The notes under the pieces were generated by a model. It made no database searches. It saw only the letters and a list, made by a program, of their open reading frames with translations, and had not been told where the DNA came from. The position numbers and the translations under genes were made by a program. From contig CM054057.1 in assembly GCA_028641055.1 (NCBI GenBank), positions 577,868,610-577,932,609 on the forward strand: DNA of 64,000 nucleotides. Reading direction: 5' to 3'. Source of the stretch: Alopecurus myosuroides (lineage: Eukaryota; Streptophyta; Magnoliopsida; Poales; Poaceae). Each line of letters begins with the position of its first letter. Positions within the stretch are counted from its first letter, which is position 1. Positions 11,044-22,137 of this stretch are shown one piece after another.

Positions 11044-13541
11044 ATTGGCGTCGTCTGTGGGAACGGCGGGCGCTGGATCTACGGCGTCTTCGGCCTCATC
11101 ATCGCCAACCTTCAGCTGGAGGCCCGGAACCTCGACTCCAGCAAATCCGATTCGATTCGGGTCGATCATCATCACGCCTCACTCGCCGGAATCGCGCCCG
11201 GTGTTCAGTGGATTGGAGAAGAGCGCCAGCCTGACGTTCGGGAGCCTCCACTTCGATGCCAACAAACCGGGAATCCTACACTTCTCCGAGCAAACCGATC
11301 TCGGCAAGTCGGACTCCGAGTCCATCTCGAGCCCGGCGACCTTCGACTCGCTGCCCAATGATGAGATCTAGCGCGGCGGGTCCATCCGCCCCAGCACTCG
11401 CAACTTCCATACTATCTCAGCTGAAGAACCTTCTCGGGTCGGTAAAACTTATCTACCTATGCCTAGGACTCGCGGGCCATATCTGGCTCAAGTCTGCATG
11501 GCAGGATCGACCGAGCCACCCGAAGAAACGGAAGACAGCCTGAAAGAGCGAGAGCACATCAAAGTGTCACAGGACGTCTGGCTCAAGGCGAAAAAGGTTG
11601 TACATCTAGGCCAGCCAATCAAAGAAGGGGCCCCTCAAGAGGATCTAACTGCATACCACTATCATCTGGTGAAACCAGCAGAGCTGATCAAGGAGGCCCG
11701 CAAGAATCTGGACGAGCAGAAAAAATTGGCGGATGAATAGAGTCTACGCCGCGCGGCACTCTCCAAAACTTACTCAGTAGGGAATAATCCCCCGAAGAAA
11801 AAATACGTCTCGAAGACCGCAGCCCTGGATCGCGAATCTCTTAGCGATGCTAGCAAGACATTCGAGACATCTCTCATGCACGTCGACGGCAATGTACACC
11901 CGACGACTCCCGCAGCCGCAGTCCTGGCCGCAGCCACGTACCTGCAGGCAAACCAGCCGGGAGAGAATGACCCCGCGTGGAGCAATATCGACAAGTCCAG
12001 AAGGGGCTAGGCATGGCAGCTGCAAGACTCGCTGCCCAAGGCCGCAAGAACGCGACCGCACAAGAGACTGAGAAGACCCCTCGGAAAGACAAAGAAACAC
12101 CCCGCAGACGCAGGAGCGCGTCACTTAGAAGGGAGAAATCACCTCGTCGCGCCCGAGGAAAGGAAGCTCGGCGCCGCGGTGATAGCCCGAGTAGCAACGA
12201 CGATAGCCCAAGGAATCGTGATCGCAGTCCACGGCATCATAGCAGTCGCTCGCGACACCGCAGCAAGGAACCGCAGAAGGAGAACAATCGCGACCAACGG
12301 GAATACAACGCGCGATCTGAAATCGCGCAGAACAAAATCAACAAGGCCCGAGCGATCAAGAACCGTGCATGGTCCCCATCAACCTCCTCCAACGAAGAAG
12401 CCTATGGCGTGTTGTGCTTTGCTCGCGACATCCGAGAGGGACCGATGCCCAGAAGATTCAAACTTACTACGGAGGTGCCAAAGTACGACGGCTCGATGGA
12501 GCCCAAATCTTGGCTGTTGGATTACCACACGAAAGTAAAATGCCAAACGTGCGAACAAGACAACAGCTATGCAGTACCTCAACCTACATCTTGTAGGCGC
12601 TGCGTGCAGCTGGCTCGAGGGAAGACCGAGGGCGTGCTACCGATCATGGGATGATCTAACCTTTGACTTCCGCAAGAACTTCCAAGCAACATACAAGAGA
12701 CCTGCGTCCATCGAAGAGTTGCGGGCTTGTAAGCAGAAGAGCGGCGAGTCTACTCGCGAGTACATTCAGTGGTGGACCACGCTCAAAAACACGGCGGGAA
12801 ACATATCGGAGGAAGTTGCAGTCAAAGCTTTCACCAAAGGAGCTCGACGAGGCGCTTTCAGAGAAGAGCTGGGGCGAGCCGCACCCAAAACCATCGGGGA
12901 GCTGATGGCCATAGCCGACAGATGAGCCGACGGTGAAGACTCGGTGCGCAACGAGAAGGCATCTTCGCCAGCACCTGAGGACGACCGCCATGGTCGAAAG
13001 AAAAGGAGAAAGCATTACGATCACGACGATCGAGAAGAACTGGTTGCGGCAGAGTTTACAAGAAATCGTGACAGCGGACCTCGTGGAAGTCGCGAATGGA
13101 AACCAAAGCCAGAGGATAAAACTCCTGAGGAGGACCTTGACGGTTATTGCACGCCACATCTATTTACAGATAAGCGCACGGGCAAAACCAAGGCAACCCA
13201 CCTCCTTAAGGACTGCCGAAAGTTCCAGGACATCCACGAGGCCTACACAAAGAAAAACAGAGCCGCAGTCAATCAGGGCTACCCACAGCTTCCAGGAGGA
13301 GGACATCACCCGCCACAACCCCTACCTCCACCGGGACACCAAATACAGTGTTGGTCGCGCTACCAGCGCCACCCGCCGCAAACCAGGGAGGCAATGGGTA
13401 CCCGAACCCAGCAGGACTCCTCGGAATGATACAGAAAGTCTGCCCCTCCCGCAGGGTCCAGAAAACAAACACACGCCAAGTGGTCATGGCAGTACAAGCT
13501 CCACCGTCCAAACCTGAATACTTGAAAATGGCGGACCAGTC
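11030..13541 (+). pseudogene. gag: Gag of element 1, broken
   Basis: Gag forms the virus-like particle in the cytoplasm. Starting at the LTR ATG (11030) the frame meets TAA at 11042-11044, then runs 11045-11371, 11459-11740, 11977-12654, 12569-12925 and 12944-13429 with frameshifts between, plus a TGA at 12923. The N-terminal part matches element 2 (PHSPESRPV, LTFGSL, GILHFS). A basic, Arg/Ser-rich tract (12060-12300) follows, then the retrotransposon gag domain (YDGS..., WLEGRP, FRKNFQATYKRP, STREYIQWW; about 12480-12925). The C-terminal part has a Cys/His segment (YCTPHLF...HLLKDCRKF) instead of a classical CCHC knuckle. It cannot make full-length Gag without repair of these lesions. Confidence 0.8.
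11045..11064 (+). promoter_or_regulatory. Primer binding site, element 1
   Basis: TTGGCGTCGTCTGTGGGAAC starts one base after the 5' LTR. This TTGGCGCCGTC-type site is common in plant Gypsy elements; I do not assign the primer tRNA. The site is also read as gag codons. Confidence 0.7.
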
Positions 13542-14215
13542 ATAACTTTCTCCAAATATGATCGCCCCCCTCAGGTATATCGACCAGGACACGCCGCGCT
13601 CGTCATTCAAGCGTAGATAGGAAACTACGAACTCGCACGAGTGTTCATGGACAACACAGCGGAATCAACATCATTTACGTGGACACACTCCATAAGATGA
13701 ACAGGAACCTGGATGGACTCGCAGAATCAGAAACATCCTTCCACGGGATAGTACCGGGCAAAGCAGTCAGGCCACTCGGAACAATCAACTTGGAGGTGGT
13801 GCTCGGAAACCCAAGAAACTACAGGCGAGAATTCCTCGACTTCGAAGTAGTCGACTGTCCCTCACAATACCACGCCATTCTCGGCCGAACAACGTTCGTG
13901 AGGTTCATGGCAGTACCTCACTACGCCTACCTGAAGCTCAAACTTCCTGGGGAATACGGCACCATCACCATAGATGGCGACTTCCAAAAATCTGACAAGT
14001 GTGACATTGAGTTCAATGAGATCGCGAAATCTTTCGGGATGCAGGAGGAACTGGCGGAATTGGCAAAAACCACGGACCACTCCGTGATGCCACTCACAAA
14101 AAAGAATGCTCCAGAACTCGAGTTCAGTGCAAACAGCGACACTCGAAAGCATCAAGTGCACCCGACAGAATCCGCGAAGACGGCGATGGTGTCCACCACC
14201 CTCTCGCCTGCATAG
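13542..14215 (+). pseudogene. Aspartic protease region of element 1, inactive
   Basis: Processes Gag-Pol in active elements. The catalytic segment, D-G-G-S-G in element 2, here reads D-N followed by a one-base loss (13650-13665), so the second glycine is replaced and the frame shifts. The frame from 13679 (MDTLHKMNRNLDG..., ILGRTTFVRFMAVPHYAYLKLKLPG) is otherwise collinear with the element 2 protease and runs to a stop at 14213-14215, just before the RT frame at 14222. Confidence 0.8.
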
Positions 14216-14221
14216 GAAAGC

Positions 14222-16020
14222 GTGCTTGTCGAACTCCTCCGTGAGTACTGGGAAATTTTTGCCTGGCAGCCTTCAGATATGCCAGGAATACCCAGTGAGT
14301 TCGCCGAGCACTCACTCGAAGTTTTCAAAGACGCTAAGCCTATCGAGCAGACGACCCAACGGTTCTCCGAGCCAAAGCAGAAGGCACTCGGAGAAGAAGT
14401 GAATCGACTACTTGCCGTAAAATTCATCAGAGAGATAAAAATATCCACTTGGTTAGCAAACCCGGTGTTGGTCCCGAAGAAAAACACTTGACATCCTTCG
14501 CGTGTGCATCGACTACACGTCGTTGAACAAACACTGCCCCAAGGATAACTTTCCCTTGCCACGAATCGACCAGATCGTAGACTCCACCGCAGGCTGCCAG
14601 CGACTCTCCTTCTTGGACGCCTACTCAGGCTATAATCAGATCAGGATGAACGAGGAGGACAAGGAGAAGACAACATTCATCACACCCCACGGTGTCTACT
14701 GCTACACGGCAATGCCCTTCGGTCTAAAAAACGCAGGCGCAACATATCAGCGTTGCATGCAAAAATGCCTCGCCAAGCTCATTGGCAAGAACGTATAAGT
14801 GTACGTTGACGATATCGTCATCAAAACTCGGGTGGAACATACGCTCCTCGAGTACATCAGGGAGACATTCAACGCTCTCAACGCGTACATGATCAACCTC
14901 AACCCGATAAAATGCGTCTTTGGCGTTCCTGCGGGACAACTTCTCGGGTATTTGGTGTCCGCCCACGGAATTGAAGCCAATCCGGAGAAAATTCAAGCAA
15001 TCTTGACAATGAAAGAGCCAACCAATCTTCGCGGCGTACAGCAGCTCGCAGGGCGACTAGCCGCTCTGAGCAGATTCATTGCAAGATTAGGCGAGCAAGC
15101 ATTACCCTTTTACAAGTTGCTGAAGAAAACAGATAAGTTCGAGTGGACACCCGAAGCAAAAAAGAAAAGGCGTTCATCGACTTGAAAAGAGCACTGCAGA
15201 CAAGACGCGTCCTGGCAATGCCACAAGAGAGGGAGCCCCTATACCTATACCTAGCCGCAACAAACCAAGTCATCAGCATGGTTATTGTCGTCGAGCGGCC
15301 AGAGGATGGCACGGCGTACGGAGTCTAGCGGCCAATATATTATGTCAGCGAGGTGCTTTCACCATGCAAGAAACGAACCCTCACTATCAGAAGCTCGTGT
15401 ATGGCGTAGTCCTCATGGCCCGAAAGCTCAAGCATTACTTCCAGGAGCATACTGTCACGGTGCTAAACGATGCATCACTCGGTATCATCATGAACAATCC
15501 TATGGCATCCGGAAGAATCGCAAAATGGAGCATCGAGCTAGGCGCCTGGGACATAATTTATGCAGGTCGCAAATCTATAAAATCCCAAGTCATCATGGAA
15601 TTTCTAAGCGAGTGGACAAAGCTGCAAACACCAGGACCCCCAGAATACACGAGCAACTGGATCATGTACTTCGACGGGTCGGAAATAAACGAAGGAGCCG
15701 GAGTTATTCGTATATCTCCCCAAGGCGATAAACTGCAGTACTCATGCGATTGGATTTCCCTCCTGACGACCCAGCATCCAACAATGACGCGGAGTATGAG
15801 GCCCTCCTACACGGCATGAAAATGGCGATCGCCTGCGTAGCCACCCGATTGATGATATATGGAGACTCGAATCTCATCGTGCAGCAGACAATGAAGGAGT
15901 GTGATGCTATCGCGGATAACGTGGTTGCTTATCGTGACATGTACAATCTTCTTGAAGGAAGTATTAAAGGGTGTGAACTGAAGCACATTGCGCGATCAAG
16001 CAATAAGGAAGCAGATAAGC
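14222..16020 (+). pseudogene. pol: Reverse transcriptase and RNase H domains of element 1
   Basis: Copies genomic RNA to DNA. Motifs in order: PSDMPGIP, LVPKKN, CIDYTSLN, FLDAYSGYNQI, MPFGLKNAGATYQR and the catalytic YVDD (14802-14813). A one-base insertion at about 14489 shifts the frame, and a TAA (14796-14798) sits two codons before YVDD. The degenerate first RNase H/connection (15200-15600) has further shifts near 15170 and 15330. A second, archaeal-type RNase H follows (MYFDGS at 15664, YGDSN at 15860, EADKLAN at 16010). The two-RNase-H order is a Tat hallmark. Closely similar to the intact frame in element 2. Confidence 0.85.
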
Positions 16021-16029
16021 TGGCCAACG

Positions 16030-16352
16030 TGGGATCAACAAACGCCCCGATCCCTCCAGGGATTTACTTTGAGCGAATGATCAAGCGATCAGTCAAAGTC
16101 AGAAAGCGAGCAGGAACACCCGCAGCAGTGGAAATAGACGATAACCCGCAAATTGCTATGATCGAGCTCATCCACAATATTTCAAGGTGTAGCCAGTCTG
16201 GACGCAGAAATACCTCGAGTACTTGTCCAACAAGCAGCTCCAAGCAGACATTTGCGAGGCCCGACAAATAGTACGACGCAGCAAATCCTTTCAGGTGATC
16301 AACGGCGAGCTATACAAACAAAGCATATCAGGCGTATTGCAACGATGCATGG
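16030..16352 (+). pseudogene. Integrase of element 1, N-terminal piece
   Basis: After [15 protein letters not shown] the linker to integrase continues to ...LQRCM, where element 2 is inserted (TSD CATGG, 16348-16352). Frameshifts at about 16190 and 16290 separate it from the pol frame. Resumes at 33771. Confidence 0.8.
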
Positions 16353-16844
16353 TGTCGAATCTCTGACTCTACAAATCCCTTAGGTGACCCTATCGTGTTT
16401 CGACTAGGAGAATTCATGAGCGCTGGTGGAATCGTCGGCTAGACAGGGGGCGAGATTTACCCAGGTTCGGGGCCCTCGTAGAGGTAAAACCCTTACTCCT
16501 GCCTCTTGTCGATCTGTATTGATGGAAAGATCGGTTACAATGGTGGTGCTCGAATCGAGAGTAAGGTCTCGAGTTCAAGATTTCGATGGTGAGGTGTTGC
16601 TTGGTCCTCTCTCGGGGGATTCTCCTGGCCTTACATAGATGGCCAGGTCTCGAATCCTACCCGGAGAGGACTCGAACTCTAACTAGGTCGGTTACATGTT
16701 TCCTATCTTAACCCGCAAGTTAGTGCGGGTGGGCTTCACGTGGGCCTTCTGGAGTATTCCAAGGGCTTCTCTTCTTCGGCCTTAAACCTTGGGCCTGAGA
16801 GGGGGTGTCCTTATTCGCAGAGTCCAGGATCCATATATTCGTCA
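16353..16844 (-). repeat. 3' LTR of element 2
   Basis: Begins TGTCGAATCTCTGACT on the plus strand and ends ATATTCGTCA; the right copy is 33282-33770. Its TATA position has mutated to TTACATAG on the plus strand. Confidence 0.9.
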
Positions 16845-16858
16845 GTAGCCCCCGAGCG
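16845..16858 (-). promoter_or_regulatory. Polypurine tract of element 2
   Basis: On the minus strand CGCTCGGGGGCTAC abuts the LTR TGACG. Element 1 has ACTCGGGGGCTAC in the same place (49611-49623). This is the plus-strand DNA primer. Confidence 0.8.
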
Positions 16859-17448
16859 TTTGCTCGAGTGGGATTTTTCCAGTCGAGTAGACGATCAAAC
16901 CTTTCTTGGTCTTCCTTTCTTATGGATAACCAGCTTGGTTGTTTCTTGTTTAAAGGGTGTGTTCCCTGTGCAACGAGTCTTCATGCTCGAGTGTCGAGCA
17001 GCATAGGTGCATGTTTTTGCGGCTTTTATCGCAGAAGGATGTGGCACAGTAGCTTGGCTCTCCCGAGAGATCAGGGCCAATTAATTGCGACTAGGGCAAA
17101 AACATTCCTGGCCTACACAGATTCGAGACCTCCGACTCGAACCCGATAAGGTGATTGTTGCGACTGAGCCGTTGTGGACTTATCGAGTCGAACTTAACCT
17201 ATGGGGGTACCCGGCGCGTCCGCTAGGATTTTTCTTCGTGTTGTTGACACGGAATCATACCGGAGGACGCAGCTTTCGAGTGCGATTCCAGGCCCTTAAG
17301 AAAGATCTTTTTGGGTCTTACCTTCATATTCGAAGAATATGGCATCCGGATGTGCCTAGTCGGCTGAACAATCCAGGTTTTATGATGTAAAAATATCATG
17401 TGTGAAAGGAGGTAGGTTCTTCCTACCCGAGTGATTGTTTGAGTTTCA
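16859..17448. other. Spacer between PPT and palindrome array, element 2
   Basis: No gene is supported. The sequence is collinear, in inverted orientation, with 49010-49610 of element 1 (for example the stretch around TTGTTGACACGG, 17240-17253). It is therefore a conserved non-coding part of this Tat group. Confidence 0.6.
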
Positions 17449-17650
17449 ATCGAAAGGATTTTCGTACTGAGGAAAATCATGCCCATATGAAAGAGTTTTC
17501 ATGTTTGGAATGTTGTGCCCGTACGAAAGAGTTTTCGTGTATAGGGTATTTCTCTCTTGTTTTAAAGAGGTCTTGCTCCATGATTTGTCCACAAAAGAAT
17601 TGCTTTTATTCGAAGGAATTTCGTACGAAGTTGTTTTCGTGTTTGAATTT
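17449..17650 (+). promoter_or_regulatory. Palindrome cluster upstream of antisense gene A, element 2
   Basis: Contains short inverted repeats CGAAAGGATTTTCG, ATGAAAGAGTTTTCAT, ACGAAAGAGTTTTCGT, CGAAGGAATTTCG and ACGAAGTTGTTTTCGT, some imperfect. They lie 410-610 bp upstream of the ATG at 18060. Element 1 carries a denser version at the same distance. Function is unknown; binding sites of an activator or repressor of the antisense gene would fit. Confidence 0.5.
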
Positions 17651-17949
17651 TCCATTCGAAGATTCTTGAGTTTGATGATGCGTGCCATGACGTCATGGCG
17701 CACTTTTCTCCTCCCGTTGGGACGTGACGGAGTGGTAGCAGATGGGCTGGCCCACCTAGTCAGCTTTTTGACCGGGAAACGAGACGCCGCTCCCGGTTTT
17801 TACGCGAATGGTGCAGTAAATGCGCACGATCTTCTGTTAAGATAGTGGCATGGAACAGCGTTCACCGTCTCTTCGTTTCATCTTCACACGTGGTGGCTGC
17901 GATAAGCGCCACGTAGCACATCAAATGGCTGGGACTGATTCGCTCCGTG

Positions 17950-17957
17950 TATAAGTA
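17950..17957 (+). promoter_or_regulatory. TATA box of antisense gene A, element 2
   Basis: TATAAGTA lies 103 bp upstream of ATG 18060. The paired site in element 1 is TATAAATA, 97 bp upstream of its ATG. Confidence 0.6.
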
Positions 17958-18059
17958 CGGGACTTAGTGTTGCGGTAAAACTTTTCCAGCCTTCGTCTTC
18001 AACCCATCTCCTTCCTCGCGCCCATCTTCTTCCTCGTGCTCAAGCCCGCGCTGTCAACC

Positions 18060-20985
18060 ATGGCTGGAGGCAAAAGACGTGGCGCTGCCACTTCCGCATC
18101 CGGAGAAGTCTCCGCGCAACCTGCACCCCGAGCTGGCGACTGGCGTTCGCCCAACACCACCGCGAAGAGCATCAAAGAGATGCAGCGGGAGGGGCTGCTG
18201 CCGGCGGAAACTGCGAAGCGGGTGCGCCTCGGGAAGAAAGAAGAGGTACCAAACCCGCAGTCGAACGAGCGCGTGGTCTTTGCGGACCACGTGTCTCGGG
18301 TCTCTCCTTCCCTCTCCATCCTTTCCTAGTCGGGTTGCTGTATGTCTATGGCATACAGCTTCACGATCTTCCTCCGAACGCGGTGCAACACATATCGTGC
18401 TTCATCGTGTTCTGCGAATGCTTCCTTGGCATTCGCCCACATTGGGCGCTCTGGAAAGCCCTCTTCAAAGTTCGGATCTTCCGCTAGAAATCGCGGGTAG
18501 ACTCCGAGCCTGGCGAGCCGCTACGCACAGGTGGCTTCGGGATCCAAGCGCGACTGGAGAGCAGCTACTTTAGTATGCACTTCATCGACTCCGCCCAAGG
18601 CTGGCGGAAAAAATGGTTTTACGTCATCGACAACAGCTCGGGTGGGATCGTAGAATTCCACCCGTTCGCTGTTTTAAAGAGGCAGAAGTCCTGGGTGCAT
18701 AAGCTGTCAGCCGAAGAAACTCAGGTCGTTACACCCCTACTTGCAAGGGTGTCCGCTCTCCGGGATCAAACTGCTGGAGTTGTGCTCAACGGGCTGCACC
18801 TGGCGAGTATTTTTCTGAAGCGCAGGATCCAACCTCTGCAGCAAAGGCCTTCCACCATGTGGGAATACCAAGGCTCTGAGGATCCTAGTCGAGTGAGCCG
18901 CGAGGAGCTTTCGAACGTTGAGTTCGAGAAGAAAATCGCGGCTATCACTAGCTTGAAGGTGGGAGAAAAGTTCCCCAATTGCACAGTCGAGGCCTTCGAC
19001 GCTTCGAAACCTCCACCAGCCGCGGTTAGTTTACCCTTCTTGTCTTCTATTATTTTCTTCTTTGCTCTGAGCTTTAGTCGATTGAATTTTTTCTTGCCTT
19101 CTTCTGCCTTCTTTGTAGAGTCTAGCAGTGGCGAACTGCTACCCGCCAGTTGCGGGAGAGGACGCCTCGGAGTTATTGGCGAGTCACCTGGACGGCTTAG
19201 CCGATACCAGTGTCGCCGATGCTTCTTCAAGCTCCGAGGACGATTCTTCGGATGGTGCAGAGGGCTCGAATGGCGGCCTCCATCACCACAAGCGTCGTCG
19301 GGTGGATGATAACGAGGCTACTTCCAAGGATAACTCCTTGGAAGAATCGCCTGGGAAGGCTCCTATCTCCGCGACTCCACTTCGCTCACTCGCCCCTTCC
19401 CCTTCATTCCCAGTAATCGCGCCCGCTTAGAACGCGGATTTGCTGGATGAAGATGAAGATGATGAGTAAGTTCTTCTCCTCGTTCTTAGTCGAACATTTT
19501 TCTTTGCACCTATGTTGATGTTTATTTGTGGCAGTCTGCAAACCATCAGTCCTCGCAGGTACGCTTCTTCCGTTCCTCCCGAAAAGAGGAATAGAGCAGG
19601 AGCTACGGGTGAGACTCCCACTGCCGGCACCGTCCAGAATTCTCCCAGCGCAGCCCCCCATGCGGCGACTGTGGAACGTGAAGCTCCTAGTTTTGCCGCC
19701 AGGACTTCAGCTTCGAAAGAGGTGACGAACAGTTCCGCAGATCCCCTCTCCCGCGCCAAGGGCCAGGTAAACTTTGCCATTTGTCATAATATTTGTATTG
19801 GGTGCACGACAGTGCTCCCGATGGGAGTAGCCCCCGAGGCTGTAGTCGATCGCGTGCGGTCGGCTGCAGGCTCAAAGTCTTGTCTTTTTCTTCTTCTTGA
19901 TTTTATCGGGTGCACGGCAGTGCTCCCGATGGGAGTAGCCCCCGAGGCTGTAGTTGATTGAATTCAATCGGGTACAGGATCTAGTTTATATCTTCTAATT
20001 CTTCTACCTCTGTACTTTTGTAGTCGCTTGTTGACTCTCTTGCGGCGATTGGCCGCCGAGTTGTTCTTGCCGAGTCAGAATGTGAGTCGCTTCGATCAGA
20101 CCGCGGTCGACTCTGCACCGAGAACGAGCTTCTTAAGAGTAAGTCTTATCATCTTCTCTTGTTCCTATTCTTTCCTTAATTCTTGATTTCTGACAAGTGT
20201 CACTGTGCAGCTCGACTCGAATTTTCGGAGTCCGAGAAGGGCAGTCTCTCTGAGCGGGTAACCACTCAGGAGGCTGATCTGGCGGCCATTCGACAAGAAC
20301 TGGAGACCTCCCGCATGCGATCGGAGGATCTTGAAAGGCAACTCGCGGATGCGCGGAAAGCTCTAAAGGATCAAGTGGATGCTGGCAATAAGGCCGATGC
20401 TGACCTTGTCATGTTCCTCCGTCCCCTTGCTGAGCGTCTCGCGGGTAAGTGATTTAGGCTCTCGCGATTTCATCCTTTATCTGAACTTGCCAAGTCTTGA
20501 CATTCTTTTCTTTTGCAGGTCTTCTGGATGTTCCTCTGGAGATCCCTGGGATCCAGCGGGTAGATGTGCTAACCGACACTCTTGCTCAACTCAAGAGGCA
20601 CGCCGAAGGAGTTTGCTCCTTGATTGGCGATGCCACTCACGTGTTGACGCAACTGCACGGTCGCTTCCTCGCCAACGCTGCACCTCCATCCATGCTAGAC
20701 GACTTGCTGAAGATCTTTTCAAAGAGCAATCTCTTGGATGCCTACGCGGTTGCCCAGTCGGAGTCTGGCGCAAAGACTGCGATCCAGTTCGCGCTGGCGC
20801 ATGGAGTCAACGGTTTGGAGGAGGCCTACTCGGCTCTTCCAGTCGACCCCTCCACGGGCAAAAAGGTACGGCTCTCTCGTTTTGGCGAGCAAGCCGCCAT
20901 CCTTGCTCGGAAGTTGTCTGAGCTATTTGCTCGACTCAAAGGAGGGGCGACTACCGCTAGCGGGAGCACCACTGTAGCTTCGTAG
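18060..20985 (+). pseudogene. Antisense gene A of element 2 (putative gypsy type transposon/Transposase_28-like)
   Basis: Six exons are readable: 18060-19024, 19119-19465, 19535-19766, 20024-20138, 20211-20444 and 20519-20985, with GT/AG borders. Exon 1 begins MAGGKRRG and contains the Transposase_28-like domain (HPFLVGLLYVYG, PHWALWKALFKVRIF, GWRKKWFYV). Exon 2 is acidic/serine-rich with a basic HHHKRRR segment, possibly a nuclear signal. Exons 4-5 are coiled coil. Exon 6 ends in a conserved helical domain (LLDAYAVAQSESGAK). The gene runs against gag-pol between integrase and the 3' LTR, as in Tat elements such as maize Grande. Frameshift near 18297, TAG at 18485 and TAG at 19428 make this copy non-functional. 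The molecular role of this protein family is not known. Confidence 0.75.
19800..19959. repeat. Two PPT-like 51-bp repeats in intron 3 of antisense gene A
   Basis: Near-identical segments start at 19800 and 19908 (period 108 bp). On the minus strand each holds CTCGGGGGCTACTCCCATCG, the polypurine tract plus the first LTR base, within 19815-19838 and 19923-19946. Matching copies are in element 1 at 46318-46357 and 46432-46472. Confidence 0.8.
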
Positions 20986-21100
20986 TCTTGTTTTTCTTTT
21001 CCCTCTTGAATGTAATGAACCTTGGGATGTATTCCCGTATTTTCATTGTCTTTAATCGAAATGTTCGTCTGGAAATTACTTCTTTTAGTTTGTGTATTCT

Positions 21101-21124
21101 CTCCCGATGGGAGTATCCCCCGAG
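21101..21124 (-). repeat. Third PPT-like segment, between antisense genes A and B, element 2
   Basis: Minus strand CTCGGGGGATACTCCCATCG, one base different from the intronic copies. Its counterpart in element 1 is 36091-36115. Confidence 0.7.
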
Positions 21125-21193
21125 CACTCGTCAAATGTGCGACTAGAGATACTTCGAATAGGGCGTCTTACTTCTTTCCTTGTACTCTTCCAG

Positions 21194-21963
21194 GCTACTG
21201 GGTTTGTCGCAGAATCCTCAGGTGGACTTGTTGCCCGAGCTGATCCACTTGTTGCAGCTGTTGGGACTTTGGCGGGTCTCCGTGATCGTGTAGCCGATGG
21301 CGAGCGCAAGCTGAAAGTGTTGCGCGGGGTAGCCGATGTGGCGAAGTCCAAGCAAAAACTGGCGACTGAACGCGAACAGTTTGTGATGGACGAGCTGGCT
21401 TCCCTTGCTAGGGAACTGTTGTGTAAGTAATACAGCCCCCAGGTCTTCTTTGTCTTGTTTCCTTATCTGATCACGCATATTTTTCTTCAGTTGTTAAGCC
21501 GGATGATAGGGAGGAAAAACAGTGGGTAGAAAACCACATTCTTCAAGAAGCTGGCAGCTCAAGGCCTCATGCGAATAATTTTTGGTGTGATCACAGCCGA
21601 GGTTTTGTGTTAGCTACTTTGAAGTTCCGCGTCTCCCAGGTAAAAGTTCTCGTGAGTTCTTTTCACGAGGTCTTGATCGCGATAAACGCTGCATTCTACC
21701 CGCTTGAAAGGGGTCCTGAAGACTGGAGGTATCTCCTTGGGCTCTTCGGGCAAGAGGGAGAAATTCGCGAGTGCGTGCGCAACCAGATGACTTGCGGCAC
21801 TGTGGTGGCTCTCTCCTTTGTCCGAATATGGCATCCCGAAGTAAATTTTAACTCCGTAGCTAGGCTCCCAGATGGCCCAATCGATGATATTTCTCCGCAT
21901 TACGATGGTGTTCGTCCTGCAGCGGAGAAAATCATTCGACTGACCTCTGAGGAGGTAGATTGA
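21194..21963 (+). pseudogene. Antisense gene B of element 2
   Basis: Three exon-like blocks: 21194-21422 (acceptor CCAG, donor GTAAGT), 21491-21639 (acceptor TTCAG, donor GTAAAA) and about 21690-21963 with TGA stop. Block 1 is a coiled coil (LRDRVADGERKLKVL, AKSKQKLATEREQF). The last block has RECVRNQMTCGTVVALSFVRIWHPEVNF, which resembles in layout the C-terminal helical domain of gene A and of cereal Transposase_28-type proteins. No start exon is evident after the stop of gene A at 20985, so it is either a separate gene with a missed first exon or an alternative 3' part of gene A. Conserved in element 1 (35212-36030, minus). The acceptor before the last block is degraded here. Confidence 0.55.
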
Positions 21964-22137
21964 GTGTTGGCGACTAAGAATGCTTATCGCCATGATTGAT
22001 TGTTGAATGTGTACATTCTGTGATGTTGTATAGCTTGTAAAAACTGTTTATAAGGTGTGTAACCTTGTGTGTAAATTTTCTTGTGATGCTTAGTTGTAGG
22101 CGTAGCCCCCGTGTGTTTATGGGGTGTGTACCTGTAA

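Noticed and set aside
12656..13159. 167-codon minus frame in element 1 gag
   Set aside because: Shadow of gag on the opposite strand, with no counterpart in element 2.
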